Of a stretch of DNA of 64,000 bases, positions 46,326 through 57,287 are shown piece by piece. The translations under genes were made by a program, and so were the position numbers. The notes under the pieces are model-generated. The model did no database searches. It was given only the letters and a program-made list of their open reading frames with translations, and was not told where the DNA came from. The number at the start of each line of letters is the position of its first letter. Within the stretch, counting starts at the first letter, position 1. The DNA comes from Apiotrichum sp. Y4204 (Eukaryota; Basidiomycota; Tremellomycetes; Trichosporonales; Trichosporonaceae), in contig JAMYHL010000085.1 in assembly GCA_025531455.1 (NCBI GenBank), positions 62,001-126,000 of the forward strand, written 5' to 3'.

Positions 46326-47390
46326 CGGCTCCCAGCTTGATCAAGCGGCCGATGCAGATAGGCGAGTATTCTGCCCCAGTTTACGCACTTGATTGTGAAG
46401 CTCAAGCTTGCGTGAATGAACCGCGGCCCGAGCAGGAGTTGGGTATACAGAGCGCCCATCTCTGCTAGTGTCGGATCGCACGGGAAAGAGTAACAAGCTT
46501 GTTGAGCCCGAGAGACTTATAAAACTAAAAGTACCGGAGCGGCGAGGACTTATGAACTTTGGCCTTGAACCTCGAGGGCTGTCAGCTTGGACCACGTTGG
46601 AACCGTGCGCGTCCGTGCCACCGGTGGGTTTCCGCGCTTAGCACCCAGAGGCCAGAGGACCAGAGAGAGAGAGTCCCGTGCGCCCGTGGGCCCGTGCACA
46701 ATTGTCCGCGTTCCTCAACGTCCTTCGATGGTCTTCGATCGACACATTTGCCGATGCCCGAACGATGTCACACACTGCACAGGCCTATGATCCTACGATC
46801 GTGTCCGTGGATCCGTGGCCGTGGCCCGTGACCGTTGAATCCGGGATCATGGATCGGTATGGGGCTCATCGCACGCAGTGTGCATTGTGCGTACTCATCG
46901 GGCCGACGGAGAGCATTACAGCATTCCAAGCGAGGTGCGGAAACGATACAGCATCCATGCCATTGCCCCTGTGGCTCCTCGGTGCCCGGTGTCCGGGCCG
47001 ATGGCCGACCGGATTGCGCCCCGAGGCCCGATCGCCATGATGGAGCCTGGCTCCAAGCAGTGGGCACAACGCCGACAGGGCCTGCAGACCACGCCGCTTT
47101 ACATAAACTCACGCACAGCAGTAAAAACGTGGCATGACGTCAGCTGAGGGGTGGGAAGAGGAACAGAGGCGGATCTGAGGAGTACTACTTCCGAGCTGGT
47201 GGCCTGGTGGTCTGGCGGTATCATCGACAAATGGGGAGGGGGAGGATCAGAAGGTGAACTAACTAAAGCGATGGTTCGCGACAAGACTTTTATGGATCCG
47301 AACAATCGCAAACGACAGCAAACCCGAGACATTATGCGCGCAACTCCCGCACGCTAACATTATATATAACCTGCACTCCAGATTAGTGGC

Positions 47391-47450
47391 GACTGACGGC
47401 GACTGACGGCGACTGACGACGACTGACGACGACTGACGGAGACTAACAGG
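47391..47450. repeat. 10-base tandem repeat (GACTGACGRC)
   Basis: Five near-identical 10-base units and a sixth degenerate one (gactaacagg) follow each other without gaps, 23 bases after a TATATATA word. Each unit contains CTGAC, the branch-point word used by introns in this window; the last unit ends in CTAACAG directly followed by GTGAGT. Confidence 0.85.
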
Positions 47451-47757
47451 TGAGTGGTTGCCATGCCGCCGGTCCCGCTCAGCTGAACGTAGCAACAGTC
47501 TTATGCCTTGGGAGCGCCAAGCAGATGGAACGTCTGTGCCAGACGACGGCCTGGAACACCATTACCACACAACGGCGCCTATCTAGCTCTACAGTACCGG
47601 CTTAATGATCGGTAGCAATCCAGCTCCCACAGCTCGCAGCTGATCCTTATTCTTATCGCTCCCGGTTGTCAGCTTGCGTGGGACTTTGGCGAGATCTTGC
47701 ATCATCGCCGCTGGAGACGTGGTATGGCTGCCAGAGCGCATCGTTGTCGCCAATGCG

Positions 47758-47767
47758 TATTTATAAG
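47758..47767 (+). promoter_or_regulatory. TATA box of the small secreted protein gene
   Basis: TATTTATAAG lies 54-63 bases before the ATG at 47821, a compact promoter arrangement. Confidence 0.45.
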
Positions 47768-47820
47768 AACGGGGTAGCATTTGCTGTGGGAATGCCCCGA
47801 CTCATGTCGCTACCCCCGTC

Positions 47821-48291
47821 ATGAAGCTCACAGCATCGCTTTTGCTCATCTCCGCAACTCTGTCGGGTACGTCAATCAACCGATTGAACCTGACACCAGG
47901 CGCGCTCGCGCATCCCCTCGACCACCTGGAACGCATGGCCCAGCTGCGCGACTGGAAGCCTCGCAACTGGGAACCCGCGCCGAGCAAGTGGTCGACATCC
48001 GCCACCGAGTCGGCCCCAACGTCTCCCTGCACCACCATTACCACCGTAACCACCATGACTACCATGACTACTATGACCACCATCACAGCCTCAGCCTCCC
48101 GCAAGTGCTGGCCTCTGCACTTTCACGGCGTACTTTCCAGTATTTGCTTTACTGGCGCGACGCTCACGATCCCCGAGCCGACTCCGACCCCCGAGCCCAC
48201 TGGGCCCACCCTGACCCCCAGGCCGACCGGAGGCTCGCCCACCGCCGAGCCGGAGTCGACGTGTACGGATCAGTCAAGTGCACATCACTGA
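47821..48291 (+). CDS. Small secreted Thr/Pro-rich protein
   Basis: Two exons (47821-47866 and 47900-48291) encode 145 residues. The 33-base intron (GTACGT donor, CTGAC branch, CAG acceptor) does not shift the frame, so the open frame also reads through it, but splicing creates a proper signal peptide, MKLTASLLLISATLSGALA, with cleavage after ALA. The mature protein has a Trp/Arg/Pro-rich start, a Thr-rich stretch built of TTM and TTI triplets (about residues 65-85), a hydrophobic patch with two Cys, and a Pro/Thr-rich tail with EPTPTPEPTGP. Five Cys are scattered, so it is not a typical compact effector. No domain is recognised. Possible role as a wall-associated or secreted glycoprotein. 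A further unrecognised intron in the second half cannot be ruled out. Confidence 0.6.
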   Translation: MKLTASLLLISATLSGTSINRLNLTPGALAHPLDHLERMAQLRDWKPRNWEPAPSKWSTSATESAPTSPCTTITTVTTMTTMTTMTTITASASRKCWPLHFHGVLSSICFTGATLTIPEPTPTPEPTGPTLTPRPTGGSPTAEPESTCTDQSSAHH

Positions 48292-49805
48292 GAGGTGCGG
48301 GTAACCACCGCCATTTGGACGCACGTTCGAGTGGCACACCCAGTCTTTGCAGCAGGGGTTGCATACATCAAGACGGGATAGGCGTGGAGCTCGAACGCGA
48401 TGAGCCTCCAGACTTTGCGAGAACGGAATATCGTAGAACGTAAGTAACACGTCAAGAGAGGCAGCAGATCGTGACGGGGATCGAAACTGTTCCTTGTCCA
48501 CGGTGAATGGGATGCTGACTGCGGAGATGGAGGGAAAAGGTGTTCAGGGAGGGCGATAATATCAGAAGTGCAGCCAGCTATTACTCGAGATGGAGGTTGG
48601 AACCATGAAATAAAGACGTGGTGATACTGTAGAAGCTGTTAATCGGGCGACTGGTGGATTGGCTAGGGGATGTAGACGCGAGCCTTGAATGTTCGAAGAG
48701 TGCACATCTTGCAGGAGGATGGTCGCAAACAGTGGCGGAAACCAAAGATGGGGATAGGATTGGCTGTCGTGTAAGCTGAGATACACCGTACCTCAGACTG
48801 AGTCCAACCGTCCGCCGAAACCATCAGCCCTCACTGCTGGAGGGTGGATCTCGGCTCTCTGAGGGTGACTATTCCCCAGCAGCGGCCTGGACTTGGGACG
48901 GTAGGCATGGATCTAACAGCGGTGCGATGTGATGGATGTGACGGACTGTATCTTGTCCGTGTACCAAGCACGATTTCCCATCCTCCCATCACCATTTCCC
49001 ATCCCCTTGCCGCCCATCGCCGCCGACCACCGGCGTGCGCACGCCCCTCGCCGGCGTCGTGTGAGGGGTGCGCCGTTGGGTAGGGCAACTCCCTGCCCCG
49101 AAACACCGTGATCTATGGCGCTGAAAGTGCCTGCAAGGCGATGGCACAGTAATCTGTTGGATGTGTATTCTTTTCTCCGGGGCGGTGCGGGGTAGAGACA
49201 GATACAGATACAGATATCTGGACTGGAATCCGCCGCCCAGGGCTCGGGCCGGAGGTCTTCATCATACACCAGATCTGGAGGAGTTCGGGGGTGACGGAAG
49301 TATCTTCAGGAAATCTGGGCAGTGCACAGAACACTGGGAGAGAGTGAGATTAGATTTGGGGTCAAGTCTGGACCCGATAGCTGAAACGCCAAACACGCAC
49401 GAGTGTCCACATGCACGCATGACATATGGCACTATCTTACCCGATGTGACGTGCTCGCTGCGCATGTACAGCCGTGCACTTGATATTGCACGTTGCATTC
49501 ACCGCCATCAAGGAGACGAGATGCGCGAGATGTTGCAGAGTGGCACATGTACAGTATACAGTATGCCTTCGGAGTCCCAGTTGGAATGTAGATACTGCTA
49601 TACTGGCAAGTCGCCTAGCTGCACCTGCAGTCAGGAGCTATCTACGGCTCGAGAAGGTACTTAAGGCCCCATCCTCCGTCCGATATCGACCAACATCCCA
49701 ACGAGAGAAGCTCCGGTAGCCATTCTCCCACGAAACGACAGTCACCAAGCCCTACATAACGACCCACACTCCTTACAGCATTTTATCACTCCAAACCTCA
49801 TCATC
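48292..49805. other. Gene-free region (1.5 kb)
   Basis: Lies between two plus-strand secreted-protein genes. Short frames on both strands carry no motif. Short runs of the word acagat occur near 49198-49216. The last 130 bases are CA-rich and form the leader of the collagen-like gene. Confidence 0.5.
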
Positions 49806-50414
49806 ATGCAGATCCCCGCCCTCGCAGCCCTTCTCGTCCTCCTCGCCGCCCCTGGCCTGGCCGGCCCGGTCCCAGTCAAGTGCAAGGCCAAGGCCCCCAG
49901 TGCTGGCGGCGCGTCTGGTGCTCCTGGTGCTCCTGGTGCTCCTGGTGCGCCTGGTACTTCCTCCGCTTCACCCGGTGCTCCCTCCGGTGTCACCGGTGCT
50001 CCCGGTGCTCCCGGTGCTCCCGGTGCTTCCGGTGCTCCCACTGGCGCGCCCGGTGCTCCCACCGGTGCTCCTGGCGCTCCATCTGGTGCTCCCGGTGCTT
50101 CCTCCGGCGCCCCCGCCCCGTCCGGCATCACGTCCTCGAGCGCTGTCACCCCAACCCCCGGCCCCAACGGCAAGCCCCCCGGCCCGGAGGGTGGCGCACC
50201 CCCTACACCCAGCGGCCCTCCTGGTGGTCCAGGTGGCGACGGCAAGCCGCCCGGTGGTGATGGAAAGCCTCCCGGTAGCGAGGGTGGCAAACCTCCTGGG
50301 GGCGACGGCAAGCCTCCCGGCGGCGGCGAGGGTGCACCTCCCGGTGGTGATGGCAAGCCGCCTGGTGGTGACGGAAAGCCTCCAGGCGGTGACGGCAAGC
50401 CCCCCGGCGCGTAA
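49806..50414 (+). CDS. Collagen-like secreted protein with Gly-X-Y repeats
   Basis: Single exon, 202 residues. A signal peptide covers residues 1-19 (LAALLVLLAAPGLA). After a short basic stretch with a single Cys (VKCKAKAP), residues about 35-100 are triplets of Gly-Ala-Pro with Gly at nearly every third position (GAPGAPGAPGAPG, then variants with Ser, Thr and Val). A Ser/Thr/Pro spacer (about 100-125) separates this from a second region of Gly-Asp-Gly-Lys-Pro-Pro-Gly units with a seven- to eight-residue period (about 140-202). There is no membrane segment or GPI tail. The Gly-X-Y pattern can form collagen triple helices, but the second region breaks the strict three-residue period, so a helix is likely only in the first. 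The repeat is also present at DNA level and may vary in length. Function unknown. Confidence 0.75.
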   Translation: MQIPALAALLVLLAAPGLAGPVPVKCKAKAPSAGGASGAPGAPGAPGAPGTSSASPGAPSGVTGAPGAPGAPGASGAPTGAPGAPTGAPGAPSGAPGASSGAPAPSGITSSSAVTPTPGPNGKPPGPEGGAPPTPSGPPGGPGGDGKPPGGDGKPPGSEGGKPPGGDGKPPGGGEGAPPGGDGKPPGGDGKPPGGDGKPPGA

Positions 50415-51963
50415 ACCCCCTTCTTGCCTGGCCCCCCCCCCCCGGGGCACACCCTGACTTCGCACTCGGCGCGGGCTGGCCCCGACGCTTAGATTTCTGT
50501 AGCGCTAGTTTATGCGACGTGTTCTTTGACGCGGAGAAGATCAGCGCAGCCGAAGGATCGGAGGGGCTCGGCTAGTTATGTGGAGAGGTTTCGACTCCAG
50601 ACGAGTGTTGTGAAAAAACTGTCTTGAACCGATTATGTTAGTGTCAGTGTAAGTATGGGGAATGATATCAAGTCAAGAACGGTTTGAACCAAACTCAACT
50701 TGACAAGTTAGAAAGATGGTGTGTTGGCAAGAAAGTGTGTCCGAGTGTAGAAGTGGGGATCAAACGTGGGCCCTTCGCCACCTTGCACACAGTGCACACT
50801 CCTGCCGTTCGGCGCGCTCGGGCGCATAGCGCCCATCCGATAGGCGGTCTGGGACGCGATCACTCCGGCGTGTGCCGCTCCAAGCTCCACGTTCGTTGAT
50901 GGAGCTTGCATGAATGGCGTTAAGTCGCGTCGCTTGTCGTGGTATGCATATCCGCGCTTGTACGTAGTCACGGGGTCGTTACGGGATACGGGAGTGGTAG
51001 AGAGAGGGGAGTTTGCCACCCTGCTGGCTGTTGGCTACCGCCCATGGCCGCAGCCCGTGTCGCGGCGTCGGTGGCACGCGCCTCGCGTCCCGAAACCCTA
51101 AACAGGGCCACAGGGCCGGTCGGGGATGTCGCGTCACAGCCAGAGGCAAAAGCACGCAGAACAAAGCCAAGCAAGCCACGTCTTGGAGATGTGTGCATGC
51201 ATTTGTGCATGCACAATGCTTGCTGCTTGCTGCTTGTTGCTGGTGGAGTACAGCCCGCATTCCCTGTCTGTGACACACGCACAGGCCCTCAGCACAGATG
51301 AGGCCGATGAGGGATATTCCGGACGCAAGCGAGACACTGAGGGACAGAGACAAGGGGACACGTCGAAACCCATGACCAGTAGCAAAAGAGAGACGCGCAC
51401 ACATCCCCCGACGACGTGCTCCATCGCCAAACCTTTGGGCCTTTTGTATCGTGAACCTGTTTTGCTCCGGGTTGATTTCTGGGAACTGGGAACCACCACG
51501 CCTGCGCAACCTTTACGGTTCCAAGTTAGTTCCTTTTGTTGTTGGTAGATTGTTGTTGCAAAGAAGTGGTGGGTGTATCTGAATCCATCAGCAACCGCTC
51601 CCGTACTCCGCGTGTTAGCGAACCACCGCTGCTCGCTGCCAGGGACTGGTCTCATCCCATCCCATATCCCATCCCATTGCACGTTCACTCGTCACTCTTT
51701 CCTTCTTCCCCTCTCTTCACTCTCCTTCTCGTCTTCGCCAGCTTCCAGCACCACCCTCTATTCCTGCTCCTCTCCATCACTCCCCCTCTCCTTCCCCCTT
51801 TTGAACCTCCCTCCTCGCTTCTCCTCATCTCATCTCATCTTTCCCCCCCACATTCGTTTCTCCCCTCCCCCGATCATATACCTGTGCGCTCTTGATTCTG
51901 CGATTCGGCCCCAGTGCCAGCACACTGCCTCCCGAGCACACCTCTGCGACTCCGCCCCTTGCC
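50415..51963. other. Gene-free region (1.5 kb)
   Basis: A 12-C run directly followed by GGGG lies at 50432-50447, 18 bases after the collagen-like gene stop. No coding region is recognised. The last 300 bases are strongly CT-rich and form the leader of the long coiled-coil gene. Confidence 0.5.
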
Positions 51964-54900
51964 ATGTCCGTCGTTGACCAGTCTCCCGTGTCGGCGCTCG
52001 GCCTCGACAACCTCCAGCCGGCCGCGGACGAGGCGAACGGCGCCGTCGAGGCCTCTACCACCGCCCTCGACGACCTCGCCGACGCGCTCACCGCCAACGT
52101 GGCCGAGGGCGAAAAGGAGACCGATTTTGAGACCGAGGCGAGCGAGACACCCGAGGATAACGACATGGACAAAGAGACCACCGCTGAGCACGCAGAGAAT
52201 GGCACCACTGATGCTACCGCTGCTCCCGGTGGAGCCGATGCCGAGGCGCTTGCGCAGGGATCGACGCCCCGCAAGGACCGCGGCGAGGACAAGGAAAACG
52301 GCCTCAAGGAGGGCGGCGTTCGCAAGGTCCTAAAGAGCGGCGTCTTTGGGGGTACGTGGAATGGGACGCGTCCAGGCCAATACTGACTTTAGCTTCACCC
52401 AAGGCCCCTGTGCCCGCGCGCAAGACTACTGCGCTGGGCAAGTCGGCTGCGCCTCGTATATCGCTCGCGAACCGCAAGCCGTTGACCGCGCCGACAGCAG
52501 CGTCTGCCGCGCGTGTCAGTCCGGCGACCGCCCACCCGGCGGGAGCGATTCCCGACGCCGCCCAGGTATCGCGCCCTAAGACTGCTTCGTCGTCGTCGAC
52601 TGGCCCGGGATCGCCCTCACTGAAGCCCCGCCCACTGGCCTCCTCCACCGCCAGCAAGCCTCGCGCGTCCCTCGCCCATTCTACCTCCACGACGGCTGCC
52701 CGGGCCCGTGCGGCCACTTTGGCCAAGAGCGCGTCCGCCACTACAGCTAGGAGCAGCACTGCTGCCACTGCCGCGAAGAGCACCACGGGCACCACCACTG
52801 CGGCCCGCTCGGCAGTTACGTCCGCCAGCGCTGCCCGGGCCGAGGAGATGCGCAAGGCGCGCGAAGCTCGTGAGGCTGCACGCGCGACCACCCCCTCGGC
52901 TCCCACCGCAACGCCCACCACGCACCGCACTCGTCCCAGCATGGCTTCCTCGACCGGTCGTGTTTCTGTCGCCACGACCAAGGCGCCCTCCGTCGCGTCC
53001 GCTACTCCCCGCGTTGCCCGAACCACTCTGGCTCCTCCCGCTTCGGCGACTGCCGCCCGCAAGGCTGCACAGGAGGCGGAGACCCAGGCGCGCATTGACG
53101 AGCTGACCAAGAAATTCGACGAACAGCGGGCTGAGCTCGAGGCAAAGATTCTTGCCGACAAGGAGGCGGTCGAGGCCCGTATTGCGGAGATCACTGACGA
53201 GGCTTCTAAGAAACTCGACGAGGAGAAGGCCGTGCTCGAGGCCAAGATTGCAGAGCTCACCGCCCAAAGCGCCCAGTTGGAGGAGAAGTGAGTGCAATGT
53301 CGGTCCGGTTCTGACGACAGCCTGGCAAGGATCACCAAGGAGCACGCCGAGGCCAAGCACGCCCATGCCACCATCGACGCGAGCCTCGCAGAGGTCAAGG
53401 CTGCCCACGCAAAGGAGCTCGCGGCTCAGGACGAGTCGCGCTCGGCTCTTGCTGCCGATTTTGAGGCCAAGATCAACGAGTGAGGGAAAAGGTGGAGCAT
53501 GCCCTGACATTAGACTCACTATCACTCGCGACCAGCACCAGACGGACGCCGAGACTGCCCGCTCTGCCCTCGAGTCAGCCTCGACCGAGCACTCTGGTGT
53601 TGCCGCTGCACTGGCGGCTACCCAGGCGGAGCTCGCTACTAAGGCCTCCGACCACGAGTCTGCTCTTGCGGCTGTGAGAGCCGAGAAGCAGGCACTGGAG
53701 AAGAAGCTCGCCGAGGTGCAGGAACTCAACACCACGCTTCAGTCCAAGGTCACTGAGCAAGCCGAGAAGTCCGATGAAAGCACTCGCGGTCTGGGCGACC
53801 TTGAAACCCAGGTCAAGGAGCTGCAGAAGGAGATCGCCGAGCTCCGTGCAGAGCTCGAGTCTGAGCGCAAGGCGCATGCAGATGACAAGGCCTCGTGGGA
53901 TGCTGAGCGTGAGGTGCTCGAAGGCAAGCTCGCTACCCACGATGAGGAGAGCACGGGACACGCCAACAAGCTCGTGGAGTCGGCCACCGCCCTGGAGGAG
54001 CGCAACGCAGAGCTCAAGACGCTGCAGGAGGCACACGCTACTTTGTCTGCCGGACATGCCGACCTAGTTACCCGCTCCGCTGCGAGTGAGGAGACCCTTG
54101 CCGACCTTCAACGTCAACTGTCCGAGGCCCAAACCAAGGCTGAGGCTTCTCTGGCGGATGCCACCTCGGCATCTGCCGCCGAGACCGAGGAGCTTCGTGC
54201 TTCCCTGGCCGCTGCCCAAGCGAAGGTTACAGAAGCCGCTGCCGAGGTCGCCGGTCTCAAGGTCGCTGCCGCTGAAGCGGAAGCCAACGAGCAGGTGCTC
54301 CAAGGAATGATCGAGTCTCTGAAGAACGACCTCGAGACCGCCAAAGCTGAACATGAGGCGAACGTGGAGAAGGCCACTCGCGACGCGAAGGCGGCCCTTG
54401 CTGCTGAGCACGAAGCTGCGATCTCCGCGCTCAAGACCGAACACGCCGAAGCCGTTTCTTCGCGCGCCGTGGAGATCGAGGGCGAGGCCTCCACCAAGCA
54501 CGCTGAGGAGATTGCGTCTCTTACCGCCAAGTACACCGCTGAGCTCGAGGCGCTCAAGGCTGAGCATGAGGACAAGCTTGCGGCAGCATCGGAGGCGGCT
54601 GAGAGGTCGACTGCGTCGCACGCTTCAGAGGTCGAGGCTATCAAGGCGGACTATGAGGCCAAGCTGGTGGCGGCTTCCGCCGATGCATCGGCCACCAAGG
54701 AGGCCGCTGCCGCTCATGAGGCCAAGATTGCCGAGTTGACCGCCGAGCACGAGAAGAAGGTTGCCGCCCTGATCGCTGAGCACGAGAACAAGGTCGCAGC
54801 CGCCGTTGCGGCCGCCAAGGAGGCCAACTCTGAGTCTGCAGATGCCGTCAACTCCCTCAAGGCCGAGTACGAGGACAAGCTTTCTGCCGCAGGGAAGAGT

Positions 54901-55840
54901 GCCGAGGAGATGGCTGCCGCGCATGCGGAGGAGCTTTCGAAGCTCAAGACCCAGCACAAGGACAACCTCGCGCAATACGAGGACAAGCTCGCTGCTGCTG
55001 CTGAGGAGGCAACCGGCCACAAGGACGCGCGCGACGCAGCCCTTGCTGTCAACACCAAGGAACTCAACGCTTTCAAGGCTGAGCACGAGGCCAAGCTCGC
55101 TGCTGTTACTGCTTCCGCCGAGGAGGCTGCTGCCTCCCACGCCAAGGCCCTCGGCGCTCTTAAGGCCGAGTACGAGGAGAAGCTCGCCGCAGCTGCCGCC
55201 AAGGACAGTGAGGAGGCCACCGCCGCGGACAACCATGCCAAGGAGCTTGAGTCTCTCAAGGCCAAACACGCCGCCGCTCTCGAAGAGGCCAAGGTCAATC
55301 ACGAGAACGCCCTTGCCGAGGTCAAGACAAACAGCAAAAGCCTTCACGAGGAGCTCGACGACGCACGCGCCGACCGCGAGCAGCTGACCGAACAGCTCGC
55401 CACTGCGAACAGCAAGAGCGCCGACGCCGAGAAGGTCATTGCTCAGCTGCGCGAGGAGCTCACCAAGGCCGTCAAACGCACGCCCCCGCCGTCGCCCTCT
55501 AAGCCCAATCCCGAGCTGGCGACGCTACGCCGCGAGCTCGAGGCGCGCACGGACGAGCTCGAGGGCATGAACCTCGTAAGTAGGAGTCGTCGTATTCTTC
55601 TGACAGCAGATGCTCGAGATGAACCGCGACGAATTCCAGAAGGCGCTTGAGGACATGCAATGCAAGAACGATGAGGCTCTCCGCGCCGCGTCGGCGGCGT
55701 CGGCTGCGGAGATCAGCCGCCTCGAGGAGCTGCTCGCTGTCGAGCGTGAAAAGATTGCCTCTCTCACGAAAGGGTTGCAGCTCGACGCGGGCTCGGCGAC
55801 CGCGACGCCGGCCAGTGATGTGCGTGCAACCGGTACATGA
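51964..55840 (+). CDS. Long coiled-coil protein with basic Ser/Ala/Thr-rich N-terminal region
   Basis: Five exons (51964-52351, 52393-53287, 53321-53479, 53514-55575, 55610-55840) encode 1244 residues. The first 130 residues are acidic and disordered, containing TPRKDRGEDKENGL. Residues about 130-370 are rich in Ser, Thr, Ala, Pro and Arg/Lys, a composition found in microtubule- or chromatin-binding regions. From about residue 375 to 1170 the sequence is almost unbroken coiled coil with Ala/Glu/Lys heptads; phrases such as LKAEYEDKL and AEHEAKLAA recur with shifting spacing. A Pro-rich break (RTPPPSPSKPNP) precedes a last helix region. No enzyme domain, membrane segment or GRIP-like end is recognised. 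It resembles structural scaffold proteins of the cytoskeleton, spindle pole or Golgi only in general architecture. Sequence alone does not allow a function call. All exon phases fit. Confidence 0.8.
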
Positions 55841-56211
55841 CGGGTTAGGCTGACCAAATAGCTTTGATGTTAGACCTGTAGGAACCACAGGCATGGTGGT
55901 GCGGTGCGCAGCCGCATCAACATGAGTTACCACTACACCATACGCTCGAGTCTATGACGGAATACGACGGAGGATGAGGACCGACCGGACCGAGGACATG
56001 ACACGCCACGCGATGCTATTTTAATATTAAATCTTATGATGCATACTGTACAGACGCGCGGGCCCGGGGCCGCAGGTCGGAGATAAGAGGTGGATTAGCA
56101 TGGCTTGGTGCATGTCAGAGCTGCCAGTGAGGCAGTCATAAGCCATGTGTAGCGAGTTCCAGTCCTCGTAGAATCTTGGCGCGCCTGGGAGCTGTGCGAT
56201 CGCTCGCTAAT
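55841..56211. other. Intergenic region between two convergent genes
   Basis: About 370 bases with an AT-rich patch near 56019-56045, suitable for 3' end formation of either gene. No gene is visible. Confidence 0.45.
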
Positions 56212-57287
56212 CTACTTCGCGTCACCCTCGACAAAGTGGTGCACGCGATCCTCCACCGCGTCGATTTCGTGGTCAATGATCTTGACGGCCTTGGTATCCT
56301 GCCTGGGTCCATCAGCCCAAGATACCCTCTAAAAACCCTTCTGCTCCTCACTCACTTTGCATTTAGCAACGACAAATACGCGCTCCACGCAATGCCGCAC
56401 GTCTGCTGGAACGGCAAGCGGTAGGCAAGGGGCACGAGGCCAAAGTTGATGGCCTGGATCGCGGGCCACACCTTGTAGTTTGCCACGAGTGCCTCTGAGA
56501 AAGTGTGAGCAAAGGTCGGGGAGAAGAGAGGAGACAACGCCAGCACGCACTCCAGTACACGTCGTCAAACTTTTGCTTGAGCTCGGCCTTGGACTTGCCC
56601 TCCATCACGCCCATCACGCCTGTAAATGTTCCCAACTGAGAAATATAGATGAGAGGTTTACGTGGGTCAGACAATCAATAGAATAGAGAGCAATATCTGT
56701 GTCAGCAAAAGCGACGCAGCTAGGGTTCATGGGGCTCACGCCAATAGGGGCACTGCGGTCAGCACATTACGCTGCTAAGACGTACAAGACAACCTGGTCG
56801 GCCAAGACGCGCTTAATCGTTGCGGGAACGGCGGAACCGGTGGCGGGAAAGGGGAACGCGCGGTCGAGGAGCTTAAGCCACGCGCCTGGAGTTAGTCACG
56901 GCTCAGCAAAACAGATAGCGATAGAGGCACGGGGACACCAGCACCCACCGATCGGCGGGCCCATGCTCATCCCGAAGAACGCGAAGCGGCCGGTACGCGC
57001 CCAGTCGTACGGCCTGTCGTGGCCTTCGAGCTGCAGTCAGAGCGCTGCTGTACTTGGGAACGCACGTATTTGGCGAGGTTTTGCGCCTGTCGTCAGCAAT
57101 GAAGGAGGGGGCAGATGTGGGATACACACAAACACGTCAGCCAGAGACACGAGCGTGCCGTTTGCAATAACGAGGGTTGCGACGGGGCGCGTGTCGAACT
57201 GTTGCGCGTAGTACGCGTTGAAGCGTGCGAGGGCTGCGGTCAGAAACGGAGACGGGAGACTCGGAACGGGGCGCGCGTACCGGCCAT
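56212..57287 (-). CDS. Mpv17/PMP22 family membrane protein
   Basis: Ten exons (57281-57287, 57130-57233, 57066-57086, 56949-57030, 56786-56885, 56740-56752, 56673-56696, 56551-56635, 56356-56494, 56212-56302) encode 221 residues. Family features: FNAYYAQQFDTRPVATLVIANG at the start, DWARTGRFAFFGMSMGPPIGAWLKLLD, KRVLADQVVFAPIG, then KALVANYKVWPAIQ followed by NFGLVPLAYRLPFQQTCGIAWSAYLS, the C-terminal signature. Mpv17, PMP22 and yeast Sym1 are four-segment proteins of the inner mitochondrial or peroxisomal membrane, some thought to form small channels. The tail after the last segment is short and acidic. Assignment to the mitochondrial or peroxisomal branch is not possible by eye. The gene is extremely fragmented: the first exon has 7 bases and exon 6 has 13, yet the phases all fit and the family motif DQVVFAPIG spans the small exon. 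Confidence 0.85.

Larger units (their letters stand above)
44399..47820. other. Long gene-free region (3.4 kb)
   Basis: Starts with the promoter side of the fusion gene. A 223-codon minus-strand frame at 44713-45379 is low complexity and looks like leader sequence. The region also holds a TATA-containing dyad at 45440-45457, a 16-G run at 46310-46325, a TATATATA at 47361-47368, a 10-base tandem repeat at 47391-47450 and the promoter of the next gene. Confidence 0.5.

Noticed and set aside
49742..50452. 236-codon minus-strand Gly/Pro-rich frame opposite the collagen-like gene
   Set aside because: GGN/CCN repeats give Gly/Pro on both strands; only the plus strand has a signal peptide and start context.
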